DNA from: Euonymus europaeus
Lineage: Eukaryota > Streptophyta > Magnoliopsida > Celastrales > Celastraceae
NCBI GenBank assembly: GCA_963580455.1
Contig: OY756960.1
Span: 23,743,238 to 23,807,237 of the forward strand
DNA length: 64,000 nucleotides
Reading direction: 5' to 3'
Shown here piece after piece: positions 23,449 through 37,000 of this stretch (positions within the stretch are counted from its first letter, which is position 1; each line of letters starts with the position of its first letter). The position numbers and the translations under genes were made by a program. The notes under the pieces were generated by a model. The model searched no databases, had not been told where the DNA came from, and saw only the letters and a list, made by a program, of their open reading frames with translations.

Positions 23449-26400
23449 TTACACACAGGGGTGCTCCACTTGATCTGTAGAGTTTGTTCTATCAACCAGC
23501 AGATGTTGAAGACGACGAAGACGGGACATGAGCTGAGTGAAAGAAGGCCGTAAGTGTGGCTCCCTACAGGAACAAGAAGTCACAAGTTTAAACATGAACA
23601 AGAGTAATCAGCAAGATTGACACTGGAGCAATCCATTTAAACAGGTTTCACGCTTCTTTTAATTTAAGCAGCTCCTATTTCTTTCTCACAAAATTTACAA
23701 GTATGTCCGATTATCTTTTCCGTTGGAATTGGAAACAAAAGTGAGAGCAAATATATTACAAGGCTACAAACTTACGTTTGCCAACATTCCCGTATTATCT
23801 GTCCAATTGCTGGATCGACATCCTCTGGAATTTCAAGACGCCTGTTCTGGAAACCAACAGCTCCAACAACCTGCATTGGGTTCAATCCACTCCACGGGAT
23901 GCGACAGGTCACCAACTCCCACAATATTACACCAAAGCTGTACACATCACATCTGCAAGCAAACAAAACCCAAACGCATCTGAGCTTCCACACAAGAGGA
24001 GCAAGATGAGTGCATATGCACACTTGCAAATGAACAGAATGTATATGCACAATCAAAGTTCACTTACTTCTCATTTGCTGGTTCATTCCTTAGAACTTCT
24101 GGTGCCATCCATTCAGGCTGCAACCCAGAAGCAATTCTCAGTGTTAGTTTTTCAAATAAAAAATTGTACTTATTTTTGCGGTGACAACAGATATAATGGT
24201 GTCAAGACGAAGTTGTAAGACGAAAACCATAGAAAACTTTAACAAGCTTACAGTTCCAGCAGTAGACTTCGAGGACAAAAACGTATGGTGCTTCATGCGT
24301 GACAAACCAAAATCACAGACCTGCAGGGAGAAACAAAGAGTAAAACCAACCAGTTTCCATGGCATAATCATAATGATGATGATTATGCACAATCAGGGAT
24401 GAATCAAGTGCCCGAAGTGGAAACCAGACCTTTACAACCCAATTTTTATCAACAAGGAGATTGGGCGACTTCAAATCTCGATGTACAATTGTAGGGTTGC
24501 TAGTGTGCAAGTAATTCATTCCCTTAGCCTGGGAAAAAAAAAACTGAGCACATAACTTGATAGGTAAAGAAAAAAATGTAAAGAACTAAATGAAGCAGTT
24601 GATTAAAAGGAGAAATTAACAATTCACGGTTTGTACCACATCAACAGCCATACGTAATCGTCTTCTCTCATCAAGTTGATAATTTGGACGGTGGAGCAAC
24701 CTATATAAACTTCCCCTGCAAATTACAATGGAGTAGCAAGGCCCAACAAACGAAGTTAATAATTTACTCATTCACTTGCTATTCCACATTTAACACAATT
24801 AAGTCAGAAATTGGAGCATTTTATTACAGCTTTCATAATTACAACATGGGGGAAGCCATTATAACTACATAAAGTTCATTAGTTAACAACTCGCAGTTAG
24901 GGCACTGTCTTATGCATCTTGGTGTATGTCGTAAATCAGAATGATGATTCACTCCCCAAGGTATAGCACATGCATGAACATTAACACAAATGTAGCAGAT
25001 GTTGCGTGATCCATTTCTTTGAAAAATAAAAGCAGAAAAAGTAATTAGTGACCGTTCATTTACATATCATTAGCAAAATTAACCTGGGAAGAAACTCCGT
25101 CAGTATCGAAAAATGTGGTGGACGAGTAACTGCTCCCATGAACAAAACCACATTTGGATGCCTCAGCCTTAACATGAGTTCAACCTGCATGAAGCAGCCA
25201 ACAAGAATCTAATTTAACAATTAACAAAAAAGCAAATTCTGAGGAATTGTATCTGACATAAAAAGTCAACATCGGATGCAGAAATTAATACAAGTCTTAC
25301 TTCTTTGAGAAATTAAATTCAAATTTTAGAAAACACAGAATAAAATACAAGTGGATGTAATAAGATTGATCAGTACTGGTATTGCTAACTTCAAAAAGAT
25401 AAATGGTACTTACTTCACATTTAAATTGAACCAGCGCATTGCCAGAGAAATCTTGATCTAAAAATTTCTTCACAGCAACTTCCTGCAAGGCAAAACCATT
25501 CATAAGAAACTGGCAAAAATTGTGTTAATATATATATAGACACATGTCATCGTTACCATCATCGAATCCTTTGTCTCAAACAGTTTGGGGTTGGCTACAT
25601 GAATTCATAAGAGAAATAAGTCCGAATCATTACTTCAGAATCCTATTTACAGCTGCATTTTCCAATAATTCTATAAAGCCCATATCGTTTCTTATTAGCT
25701 TCTATCTATGTTTCTTTTGGTCTTTCTATGCTATAAAGCCCACACAATTATATATTCCAAATCTGAATGCCATCACCCAGTTAGATTATTAATTATTCCA
25801 TGGAAATGTTAAGCAAGAACCACTTTTCACAAAATGCTATCCATAGGGAGCATACAGAACTAATATAAAAGTACCAAATTAACAAAGCCAGCATATCTAA
25901 TATAGTAAACCCACCGATGTTACCATAACAAGCAAGCATTACTAAATTCTATAATTGAGGCACCAATCACAGACAAATTATAGGGTGCAGACAAAGGCTT
26001 CCACTCCATCAAACCCCCCAAAAAACACTCGTAAATGACATTAAAGAAAGAAGAGGCCCTCCTTGCCTACAAAATAATACACACAAAAAATAAGATGAAA
26101 AATTATTCATCTAATATGTTAAAACAGCAACTTACAGTGCCATTCCAATCTGCATGGTTAACCTCTCCATATGAACCTGCATGATAAGAAGTCCAGTAGA
26201 ATGTTCAGCACACCATATCAAGTAAGCATCACATGCTACAACTACAAAGATTAAATTTTAACAAATTAAATCATAATAATAATACTAACACTTGAGTCTA
26301 AAATTATTAAATTAACTAAAGACAAAAGCCTCTAAAGGAGATAGCCAATGTCACATCTGTTTATCCAAAGAGACAGACCATGATATAATAACTTAGTAAA

Positions 26401-29400
26401 CTGATAAGTATATCGAGGTTCGTCATCATGGTCAATAGAAAGTTCAGACAACCATAACTGTAATAAAATGAACAGATTTTGCCTGCCTGACTGAGTGAAT
26501 AGACCAACAGGCTTGTTGGGTGAAATATCATTGAACAAGAAGATAATCACAAGCAAAGGAAATCTAGCAGCACCACCAACCTCCAAGAGGTCAAGCTTGA
26601 GCGTAGATTAAAGCTTTGCTAAATATTACAGAGCAGTTACCATCAATTTCCTTTAGAGAACAAAAACCTAGGAAAACTTCTTGCAATATCTCATGATGAA
26701 GAGTAAACAGAAATGTCCAGTAAGAAAGTATTGAAATAAATAAATTGAGCAAAATGAAATACTACTTAATAAATCACCCACAAATCTTGACCCGCATGGC
26801 CATGTACCATTTTTTTTCCTTTTCATATAAGCTACTCCAAAGCCTAGCAATTTCCTATGACCTATTGCCACCCAATAAGATGCTCAAGCATGAGGAGAAA
26901 TCAGAATATGTGGTCTTCAGTACTTGGCGCTTAAATGAATTTTACAATACCTTTTTAAAGTCCATAGAAGCTCTCATCAACTAGTATTGTTTGGATCCGA
27001 ATGCTTCGGTGTAATTCATCGCAACTATGTGCTAAAGGACCATGTGATTGTTAGCATCAAGGAATACACCAATATGCACACACCACCAAAGTCCTTTTAC
27101 GAAAATTGGTTGTTCTAACTAAATATTACATATGTACAATTTCATCCTAATTCAACCCTACTATAGTACAAGTTCTATGAGTCAAATCTAAAACCAAGCC
27201 ACAGCCATACAAAAAGACTGCTACAAGTTCATATTCATGACCTAAATATTTACAAATTCAGCTCCATTGTGAAATGGAATATGTTGAAGACCTGGTTAAG
27301 AATCCCACAACAAACAAATCCAATCCAATTGAAAGCACCAACAAACAAAAATAAAAAGATTTGATTGATAGAATTCACAGAATTGAACTTTAATACAATT
27401 TTAGTGTAGAAACTAGAAAGCACAAAATGAATCTACACTAGCCCAAGCCACTTAAAGCAAAGATACCCCAAAGAGCCAAATAAATATAATATAGAAGACA
27501 CAAAAACAATTCTATCCTACCCCAAGAAAATCAAAGCAAAGACTGCCTTGAAAGCCAACTAAAATTGGGATAAACCCTAGGAAAAGCCTCCAAAATATTC
27601 TTCTAATTCTTCAGTCCATAATAAAAACATGTACATAAATGTAGTATTTAAAGACATCAACCCTAAATAAATTAAGAAACCAACTCTGACTAGTTGACTT
27701 AAAAAAGGACTCTTAAAATAATTGGGAACTTTCCCTTATTTTAATTTGGCTCTAATCTAAATCAAGAAATTGAACCACATCAATATACAATCAAATCCCT
27801 AATCTTTGATGAAGAACAATCTAGGTCTTCATCAGAATCCTATCACAAATGTTAACAGTATCATCAAACAGAGAACAGCCTATATACAAGCAGAATCACA
27901 GCAAGATAACAACTTTATTAAAGTGTGCATATTTTTGCAACTAGCAGCTCCTTAAATACAAAAAACAAGAACCAGGAATAGGTCCACTAGCTACAGCAGG
28001 AAAAACAAACAACGGAATCCCCAAAACTAAGATTCATTGTGTTCCTGGAAGTTCAATGTGAAGTCAAGAACTTGTTAGTCATGGTCTACTTATTTTACAG
28101 AGAAAAAATTGTTTGAAGACATTATCCCATATTCCCATGTATCGTAGAGATAGGAATAAGCAGATGCACAATATGAAAGTACAAGCAGCATGCATCATTT
28201 AAAAAGTTTAAGAAAGCAACACAGGAAGTGACAAAATTCACATATATCTCTTGGTGCCAGAACTTGTAATATTGAACATATTACCAAAAGTGCATACAAC
28301 TTATATAAAACCGAATGCAGTTCAGAGGAAGAGACCATACCGATGCCAATTCGTTCACCAATCTGAAGATCCTCCCATGGAATTTCCCATTCTGCAGCCT
28401 GCCCCAGCATTGGGTTAATCCCCTCACAGTAGCCATCGCGAGCAATATTAATACCATTGTTGGTTGTTCCTGTCAATTTTGCAGCAGATTCCTCACCCAA
28501 TTTCATATCATTTAAAGCCTCTTTTATCTTCTCTTGACACTGCTGTTTATCTTCAATAACTGAAACATTTTCAAATTGTCTTTGGCAAGACTCAATTGCA
28601 GAAGAGAACAGAGATTCAAAATTTTGTTTCTCGCATAAATCCCTAGAAATCACTCCATGTGGATTAACAGGACCCACATTTACACACATAGGATCAATGT
28701 GCCTGGGCTCGCTAGTTCCTTTTCTAACAAGAACAAATCCTTCACTTGGAGTATCGCAGGGAAAAGGCCTAGACCCAATTGCATGTGTTTCCAACTGGTT
28801 TTTTACTTCATCAAAATGATCAGATGACTGCTGCTTATAATCCAACCCAGCATCGTTCAAATGTGCCACTTGAGTTAAGGATGCAAGAAACTGATCATTG
28901 CTCGATAATATATTGGCAGGATAACATTGAACCCTTTCATCTACATGCCCAGGAAATTTCTGTTCACCCAAATCCAGAGGACTCATACCCGAGAATAGAT
29001 CTGGAGGAGGTGATGCGCCACTTTCTAACAAGACAGCATGCAACTTCTGTGCAAATTCAGGGTTCTTTGCAGCACTGATGACATATTTTGAAACATTCTT
29101 TACCTTCATCTTTTGAGCAGATGATGGTTTCCTAGAGCTGCCTGACGGGCTTTCAAATGGTTTAGCGATTAATAAAGGTGGGTTCCTCAAGTCATGCTCA
29201 AATCTCTCAATTATGCTTTTTTCTATCTTCCCGTCATCCTCATTTGTCCTATCGCCAACCAATAAAGATTCCTCTGGGCTTGAGCTGCTAACACCAGAGA
29301 CTCTATCCAGAATAGGTATAATTTCTAGTTTTCCAGCTCCTTCTTCATGCAACAAACAGGAAACACTTGAGCTTTCTTTAGGATTCACAAATCCTCTTGC

Positions 29401-32070
29401 GTCCAAGCCATAATTTGTGAGAATACTGCTGGGTACTTCAGCCGGAATTAGAGTACCAGGTGCCCCCATTAGATCAATAATGTATTCACTGTCCCAATTG
29501 ATAAAAGATTAGATTACATCAGATAATTCCAGAGCCTTAGGACCATAACGCATAGAAACATTAGCCAATAATAATTGTAGGAGCCAAATTAATCTATGAG
29601 ATCAGAATTCAGATGTCCTCGACTCCTCGTATAAAACTAAAGGGAGACAAAAATGATTACATCTAATAGCAAATGTCTGCATAAAATTGGGCAAGAGGCA
29701 AATTAATCAATAACACCGATGATCTCTCTCCTTTGTTATTTGGAATAGCAGCCCAAGTATTATTTTTTATGAGAAATACAAAACATCAGAGAAACATAAA
29801 ACAATAATAATTTTGAAGGCTCTTTATAATGATGCAACCTATAAAGTCTGGAAGAAGGGTCATCTTACTATTCACAAGGGAACCCAAATACCAGCACTGC
29901 AAATTTGTGTTATTTGCAGTTTTTGATGGTCTAGAATGACTGAATGAGCCATATTATGTAAAATGAAAATGCAACTTACTTGGCAAGCAAAATAAAATTT
30001 CAGAGCTGATATCATTAATGAACCAGAGGTCTAGAGCTAAAGATCATCACCTTCCATTACCAATTCTAATCAAATTGACAGCTCCATCATCAGTGCCAGT
30101 GTAGTAGCTTCCCTTGACCAGCATACATGGAAGATTAATTTTATCAGCTAGCACCTAGCACCAGAAGCAGGCATAACTTATTGTCAGCCATTACTGCTCA
30201 TCCCTAGAAGTAATAAACAGCCAACATAATATAGAAAAAAAATACCGAACAGTCTAGAAAATATTCAACAATTTAAACAACCTGAACACTTGAGACATCA
30301 TCAAACATAAGTTGAGAATACCGTCTATACGTTCTAATGGAACACTTTTGACTTGTGAAAGCAAGGAAAAGGAATGACAACCTTAAAGAGCAAGGCCCTG
30401 TGCCGTGAAAGTCCAATATCAAGACATCCAAGAGGAAGAATAATTGTGTTTCGCGCATTTCGCAATTCATAACTTCTGACGGTCCACCTTCGCAACATTT
30501 CATCGGCGTCACCAACTGGACCACCCATTCTGTCAACAACAATATTGGCAATTTTCCGAATCAAGTCACTTAAAGCTTGCCCTTGCTCAGAAACCTTGCT
30601 GTCCATGTACATGATATGCACTTTCCTCTCAAGCTCTCGTAGTTCTGGGTCAACTGAATGGTTCACTAAAATAACTTCATAATCAACATTATCTTTAACC
30701 GATATAGCTTGAAGATCCACCAGCATTGGCATCTTGCCTTGCATAAAAGGGTTTGAGGCAATGCCATATACGTCATAAAAGCCATCCATCACTTTTTCAT
30801 CGTAATTTACCACATTGTAGCTCTGCAATGTATATACAGAAATTAGTTGTAAATCATATTTCTGATCACAAAAAGGAACAATAAAGTCTTGATATGACAG
30901 ATAAAAAAGCTCAGTGACAAAAAAATTATGCTCCATCTCCTATGTGGGAATAGCAAAGAGAAGATTCTAAATATGGAACTGCATCAATAGGCAAAATAAG
31001 GATCATACCAAAAGTAACTGAACTAGTAAATATACTGCTTCCGTAAGCGTATTTCAATTTATTTTTGAGTGACAGATGTAAAGACATGTGAAGTAAAGAA
31101 GATATTTCATGATTAATTATAGATTTGATATCTATAGGTCCTTGAATCAACATAAAATTGTGTTATTAACAGCTCCTACCACAGCTCAAAATACTTTCAG
31201 CTACTGCACAAGCACGAAGAAGGAATTGAACTAAAGAAGAAAGTTCTTGGATATTCAACAGCTCCAAATACCCTAATTCATGAATTGAATCAAACCCAAT
31301 ATGCACCTATGTGACTATAGATGACAACCCATGCTGTGTTTAGACAATATTTCAAAACTATTTACGTGATGCATTCATAATGCAGCTGAGAATCGCGCAT
31401 TGATATAACTACCATATTTAGAGAGAAGGGAATAAACTTTACAGACACAGAGCAAGCCAATACACTGTCATTCCTTCCCACAACAGGCCGTTGAATTCTC
31501 AAATTCAAATGAGATGCTATTGATACATCAAGAATTATCCAATTACTCTAACTATTACTCAATAAGAGACAATAAAACGAAACGAGATAGGAAAAGTCAA
31601 AAACCTAACCAGTGCACCACAATGCACTGAAACGACGACACAACGACGAGGGCACATACCCAATACCGAAGCGACATAAACTCGACGAGGGCATCATTGG
31701 CGGCGACAGGGGCAGCGCAGCCGAGGCTGATGCGCTTGGCGGCGTCGATCTGTACCGAGTCCGGATCCTTCCCTGCATCGGGATCCGATGCGCTGATTGC
31801 CAAAGCCAACTGCATCTGAAACTCCTCCTCAAGCAAATTGAAATCAAGTCCTCCATCCCTGCCTTCCGTCCGATCTCCACTCCCCGATTCAACGGCTTCG
31901 ATTGTCCCCACCGACGAAGAAGAATACGAAGTTGTTGGCGTCGGCGATGTTGACGAAGAAGCGGGTGGATTAACCGGGTTAGTAGTGGATTGGAGTTCGT
32001 TCAGTCGCTGGTGCTCGTTGAGTCCTCCACCGATGTGGAGTCTTCTGAGTAGATGTTTCATTTTCGACAT
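23449..32070 (-). CDS. RAF3: Raf-like MAPKKK with EDR1 domain (group B3, RAF3-like)
   Basis: Cytosolic serine/threonine kinase of the plant Raf B group. B-group Rafs act in stress and hormone signalling, in part by activating SnRK2 kinases (family knowledge). Thirteen exons give 967 residues: 32070-31660, 30822-30382, 30154-30051, 29488-28341, 26176-26136, 25482-25414, 25184-25084, 24715-24637, 24528-24430, 24320-24252, 24117-24068, 23952-23776 and 23563-23449. The N-terminus [15 protein letters not shown] is that of RAF3. The EDR1 region shows [45 protein letters not shown] and [18 protein letters not shown] linker holds [20 protein letters not shown]. The kinase shows [59 protein letters not shown] and ECWQT. 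All catalytic motifs are intact. Directly after GEV stands N where Raf kinases usually have Y. The intron before the glycine-loop exon exceeds 2 kb and holds an LTR-like relic. Confidence 0.94.
27230..27850 (-). mobile_element. Probable decayed LTR-retrotransposon fragment in a RAF3-like intron
   Basis: The minus strand of this intron part reads like a plant LTR and leader. In order it has AAGTCAACTAGTCAGAGTTG, a TTTAAATACTACATTTATG start-like zone, TTTCCTAGGGTTTATCCC, and TCTATCAATCAAATC near the supposed 3' border. TTGGTGCTTTCAATTGG follows, a pattern common just behind LTRs. I found no coding domain, no exact borders and no TSD. It is inferred from texture and memory only. Confidence 0.35.
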
Positions 32071-33031
32071 CGATCATCAACGATTACCTTTACCTTTCTC
32101 TCTGAAAAAAGTTACTCTTTAGGTCGTCTCCTTCTCGCTGCTACTGTCTTAACCTACGCTCACTAGTCACAAAGGCAGATACGCTTAACCTGCGCACTCT
32201 TCTCCGTCAAGCTACCACCTGAGATGGTTAAATTAACCGCTCGCCCATTCCCTCCAATGTACTCACACCTTCTTGCTCTTTTTTTTTTTATTATATTTAT
32301 TTATTTATGTACACTATACACCGTATTTAGAACTCATTTCATAATGACCGTCCGATTCTGTTGACTTGTGATGATTGGTAGATGGAAGACACCCAACGGT
32401 CGTGATCCAGTTAGTAAAATCTATTAAAATTGGTATTATATTTCTTTATTATTTTAAAAACAATTATAATCACGTTTTAAATCGAAATTACGAACATATT
32501 TTTTAATCTTAAATACAAATTAAATTCATAGCAAATGTAAATTTAATAATTTTTCACATAAGTGGCGATTGGACGAATTAAGACTCTGGATGGGATTGTG
32601 AGTACAATAAAAGTATTTATTTAGGATCCAATGGAGAGGTATACAAAATAATATAGTATTATTTAGGATCCAATGGAGAAGTATACAAAATATTCATATA
32701 TAGTCCACCAATGTATTGGATAAGATTTGCTGCAAATAGGACTAGGGTAAAAGCACATATTTATAGACTTTCATTTCCTTTTTATGCTTCAATATTACCC
32801 AAAGTTTTTTTAAAATAAAGATTTTTTTAATGTCGAGTAAGATTTAGAGCTATCTTTTATCCAAAAAAATGAAGGTTTGGGCTAGTTTCGCCCTGAAAAA
32901 TTCTGAAAACCTATTCTCTAAACACCTCCATGGCACGAACCTGGATGTCCATTTTTCGTTTTCGTTTCTGTTCATCTTCTCACCTTTGTTTCATCCCCTC
33001 AAAAAGCTAACTCATTTCCATTGATTATACA
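32071..33031. promoter_or_regulatory. Upstream region between RAF3-like gene and the FAR1-related relic
   Basis: This holds the RAF3-like 5' UTR and promoter, leftward. From about 32280 it is strongly AT-rich. A 42-bp tandem duplication lies at 32620-32703 (listed separately). Pyrimidine-rich sequence at 32935-33020 precedes the relic's start codon. I see no other gene. Confidence 0.4.
32620..32703. repeat. 42-bp tandem duplication
   Basis: Two adjacent copies begin ATTTAGGATCCAATGGAGA at 32620 and 32662 and continue with GTATACAAAAT. They differ by one base in the shared first 31 positions and then drift. It is a simple local duplication with no coding content. Confidence 0.8.
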
Positions 33032-33726
33032 ATGGATGAAGACGATTACAACGTCGAGGAGGATGCCCGAGACTTCACCGACAATTACAACGTCGAAGAG
33101 GACTTTGGATACTTCACTGAAAATGGCGAGATCAACCCCGAAATGTTGGAGGTAAGTTGAACCGTCAATCGAGGTTATGCCTCTTCATTCATTTATGGTT
33201 TTGATTTCCATTGGTTGTCATCTTTGCCAGCAAATGGAGGCACTTGTTGCGGTTCATTCTCCTATGAAGATTGAGGTGGACACTACCAAGCATTTCATCA
33301 CATATATAGTAAGTTTTGTGATCGTTATTGCTCTATGGATGTCGGAGTAGGTAAAGTAATTGAATTTAAAAGTCTAAGATGTTAGGTTGCTTCGAGTTTG
33401 TGTAAGATTTTGAGATTGCTGGAATGGTTGAGTATGAGCGTATGACAGGAAATGTGGTCGTAGTCATGGGTTAGTTGTGGTGGTGAAAAGATCAGACATT
33501 AACGATAAGAAGAGAAAGCCTAGGATAATTCTCGGTTGTGAGCAAAGTTGTGGCTACAGGAGCAATGGCACAACCAATAAAAGGAGGTCATAAAGAAGTG
33601 TGGGTAGACTCATTAGAGGAGAGGATTATCGTTGAAAGGTTAAGTCAGTCTAGGATGAGAATTAGGGACATTTTGCGTCATCTCAAAAGCAAGGACATTT
33701 ACAGGCTGTTGGAGAAACATTGCTGA
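33032..33726 (+). pseudogene. Decayed FAR1-related/MULE-type N-terminal fragment
   Basis: Three pieces align in order with plant FAR1-related (FRS-like) proteins, which derive from Mutator transposases. Exon 1 (33032-33151) codes for an acidic leader with the internal duplication DYNVEEDARDF/NYNVEEDFGYF and ends NGEINPEMLE. A second exon-like piece is 33231-33308. From about 33450 the frame reads CGRSHGLVVVVKRSD, then KRKPRIILGCEQSCGYRS, the zinc-finger entry typical of this family. It stops soon after. Another frame (33600-33723) reads ERLSQSRMRIRDILRHLKSK, the segment that follows the finger in intact proteins. The frameshift, an in-frame stop near 33460 and the lack of any transposase core mark it as a broken remnant. 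No intact protein is expected. Confidence 0.6.
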
Positions 33727-34085
33727 GCTGCATTGAATTGTTATGGACAAATTGCCAACTGGAATTTGTCATAATTATATTTTATTTTAAAGTTTTATGA
33801 GAACATTGATTAAGTCTTGGGCCTACAAATTGAGCTTATGGCCCATTTCAGGGAATTGGGCTCAAAGCATTCTCAAACTACACTAAGTAGAAATCCTAGG
33901 ATGGAAGACCATGTCCATCCCTTGCAACTAGCAACTATTGTTATTAGAGCGGCTGATCATCAGTTTATTGAATATAAGCTGTAAGTTACATATGAATGAG
34001 AATGATTTATGTACAGAAAGAGAAAGGAGAAGATGGCGATGTCCTTGTGGAAGTAACCTGGCATCAATGGCACAAGACCCGAAGA
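33727..34085. other. Intergenic, 3' flank of P-protein gene
   Basis: Probably P-protein 3' UTR close to 34085, merging leftward into the end of the FAR1-related relic. No gene or repeat border is clear. Confidence 0.4.
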
Positions 34086-37000
34086 TCATGCAGTAGCTGC
34101 AGCCTGTTCTTCAACAACCTGTGATGCTGGTTGGAGGGTGCATACGAGGTTGCGGTCACCGTACACGTTGTCAATACGTCCTGAGATACCCAGCCCCCAA
34201 CAGCAATTCAGTTGTCAACAAATATCACAATCAATCAGCAATTAGGTTTGCTCAAGTTAATAACCGAAAACAACCTGGAATTTATAATTCCCTAAATTTG
34301 ATTAAAAAAGGGAGTAAAAGGGATTGATGAAGATTTAAGTCAAATATTTAATGGTTTCAGCAGTGAGCAAATGGCAAGCGGATTGAAGCTCGTGGACGGT
34401 AACATGAACATCAACATCCATACCTGTAGTAGGCCAGAACTTCGCTGTCCGGAGCCAGGAAGCAGGGAAGGCAGCATATTCCCGAGAATATGGTTTTGTC
34501 CATGAATCTCCCATAAGCAATGATGGTGGATGAGGAGCTCCCTGCAGTAGCATATTTCAGATTACCAGACAAGAAGTTTATATGCCATTACAATGCTTTG
34601 CCAAAATGCATGAATAAATTTTCTTCCCGATGATAAAGCTAGGAACGTGTTCATATTTTGTTATTAATATTAGTGGCAAAGAAAGCAATCCAACCTTCAG
34701 GACATTGTTGTGGATATCAGCTTTTCCTTTCTCAATTTCAGCAATTTCCTCTCTGATGGAAATGAGAGCATCACAGAACCTGTCTAACTCGGCCTGTAAA
34801 GGATATGGAGTTTGCTCAGAATGGAAACTGGGTTTTGAAAGAAGAAACATTAAACTAGAAGAGGAGATTAATGTACCTTGCTTTCACTTTCAGTGGGTTC
34901 AATCATCAGTGTGCCTGGAACAGGCCATGACATTGTTGGTCCATGAAATCCATAGTCCATAAGCCGTTTGGCAACATCTTCAGGCTCTATCCCAGCAGTA
35001 TTCTGAAAGAATATATTGTCTCACATTAGTCGTAGAATAAAACAACAGTTAAAGAAGGAGAAAGAGTCAAATAGAAGGTGAAATAATCAGAGCTACCTTA
35101 AATCCTCTCAAGTCCACAATAAATTCATGGGCAACAGTTCCATTGACACCACGGAAAAGAACGGGGTAGTGATTCTGAAAGTCCAAATAACAGAGCAAAT
35201 GAAAAGACATAGATAGAATCTAAAATGAGCTTCAAGAGAACTCACAACTCTATGAAGTATTTATTACAAAGAATTAATGACACAGCGACTTGGTGGCAGA
35301 TCCAACACAGTTTGTTTTCCTACGACTCGAAATATCAGGACATGAACTAAGATCAAAATGAAATTATCAGCACATAGCAACTGCCAAATTTATTATTAGA
35401 AATCATAAAGCAGAAGATGGACAAGCAAGAACCTCCAAACGCTTGGCCATGTAGTTTGCATTCAAGATAGCTATTTTTGAAGCATCAGTAAGGCCCTGAG
35501 ACCCCATCATGGCTATGTAAGTGTAAGATATTGGCAAGATAAGTGCGGAGCCCCAAGGTGCAGCAGAGATGGTACCGAGTGGGTCAGCCTTTTCAGGAGC
35601 TGGTATTCCTCCTGTAGATACCTGCATTGCCCATGACAAAAAATTAATAACCAAGAGATTGATATTGCAACAGGAGTACACAAAGGTTATTTAAAAGACA
35701 GCCACTATAAGCCATGACAAGTAATATAGCTTTTCGAATGGAAAATCATTAGTAATGACCAGCACCAATGAGGTGCCGAGAAAAATATAAGGTTAGTAGG
35801 TTACATAAGGTACAAAATATTCTCTCATATTATCATCTCTCTAACCTCCCCATGGAAGGGAGTTGTCCACTAGCATTCACCGGCTGGAAATATTAACAAG
35901 CAAAGAAATTTGACCATTGAGGCTACATGGTGCTTATACATACCACAGGATGCGAAGGCAGATATGGTGCCAAGTGTTTCTTCACACCAATGGGACCCAT
36001 GCCAGGCCCACCACCCCCATGAGGAATGCAAAATGTTTTATGTAGATTGAGATGGCAAACATCAGCTCCAATATAGCCTGGGCTTGTTAGACCCACCTGC
36101 AAGCTCCAAAAGTTTCCTCAGAACTAAACCTGAAGATGTAACTGAAACATGCAGCAGAATAATTTTTGTACAGGAAACAAAAAACAACAAAAAATTGATA
36201 TATTAGAACACAGCGATGACATCACCAAAAGAGGAATACGCGTGCAGTGCAGAGATAACCAACATCCCTCCACAACACCCAGAAAAAAGTGGGGGAAAAA
36301 AGATCTACAACATTCCACTTATGCCCACAAAAATTCACCTATTAACCTATAAAAATAATGCTATTTGGCATAACATTTTGTAATATAATATGCATCATGT
36401 TCACGTACAACTCTAAGATGCCAAATTTTATTGGCGGATAAATAATGAGACAAACCTGTGCATTCATGTTAGCTCCATCCATGTATACCTGACCCCCATT
36501 GTCATGAATAATCTTACATATCTCATCAATACCTTCTTCGTATACTCCATGAGTGGAAGGATATGTGACCTGCAATTTAATTAAAAGCAGTTAAGCAATT
36601 AATGTTGAATTAGAACTCAAAATCTGCGTCAGGTGTTATAAATCCCAGCCCAGGATGCATAGTGTTTAGATACCATAAGAGCTGCTAAGTTGTCCTCATT
36701 TGCTTCAGCAGCCTTTCTTAACTCTTCAATGTTGATGTTCCCCTTGGCATCAGTTCCAACAGCAACAATTTTCATTCCACACATAGCAGCGCTGGCAGGA
36801 TTTGTTCCATGTGCTGAAACAGGTATAATGCACACATTACGGTGATGATCTCCTCTAGCCTGCAATGTTCATTCAGCATCAAGGAAAGAGACAAAACTAG
36901 GGAGAAGTATTAAGGGGCCCTGTGCAGCAAGTTTTTGAAATTTGAACATGAACATGTACCAAAGATTTGAAGATTGCTGTACTTATGATTCATTTTCATT

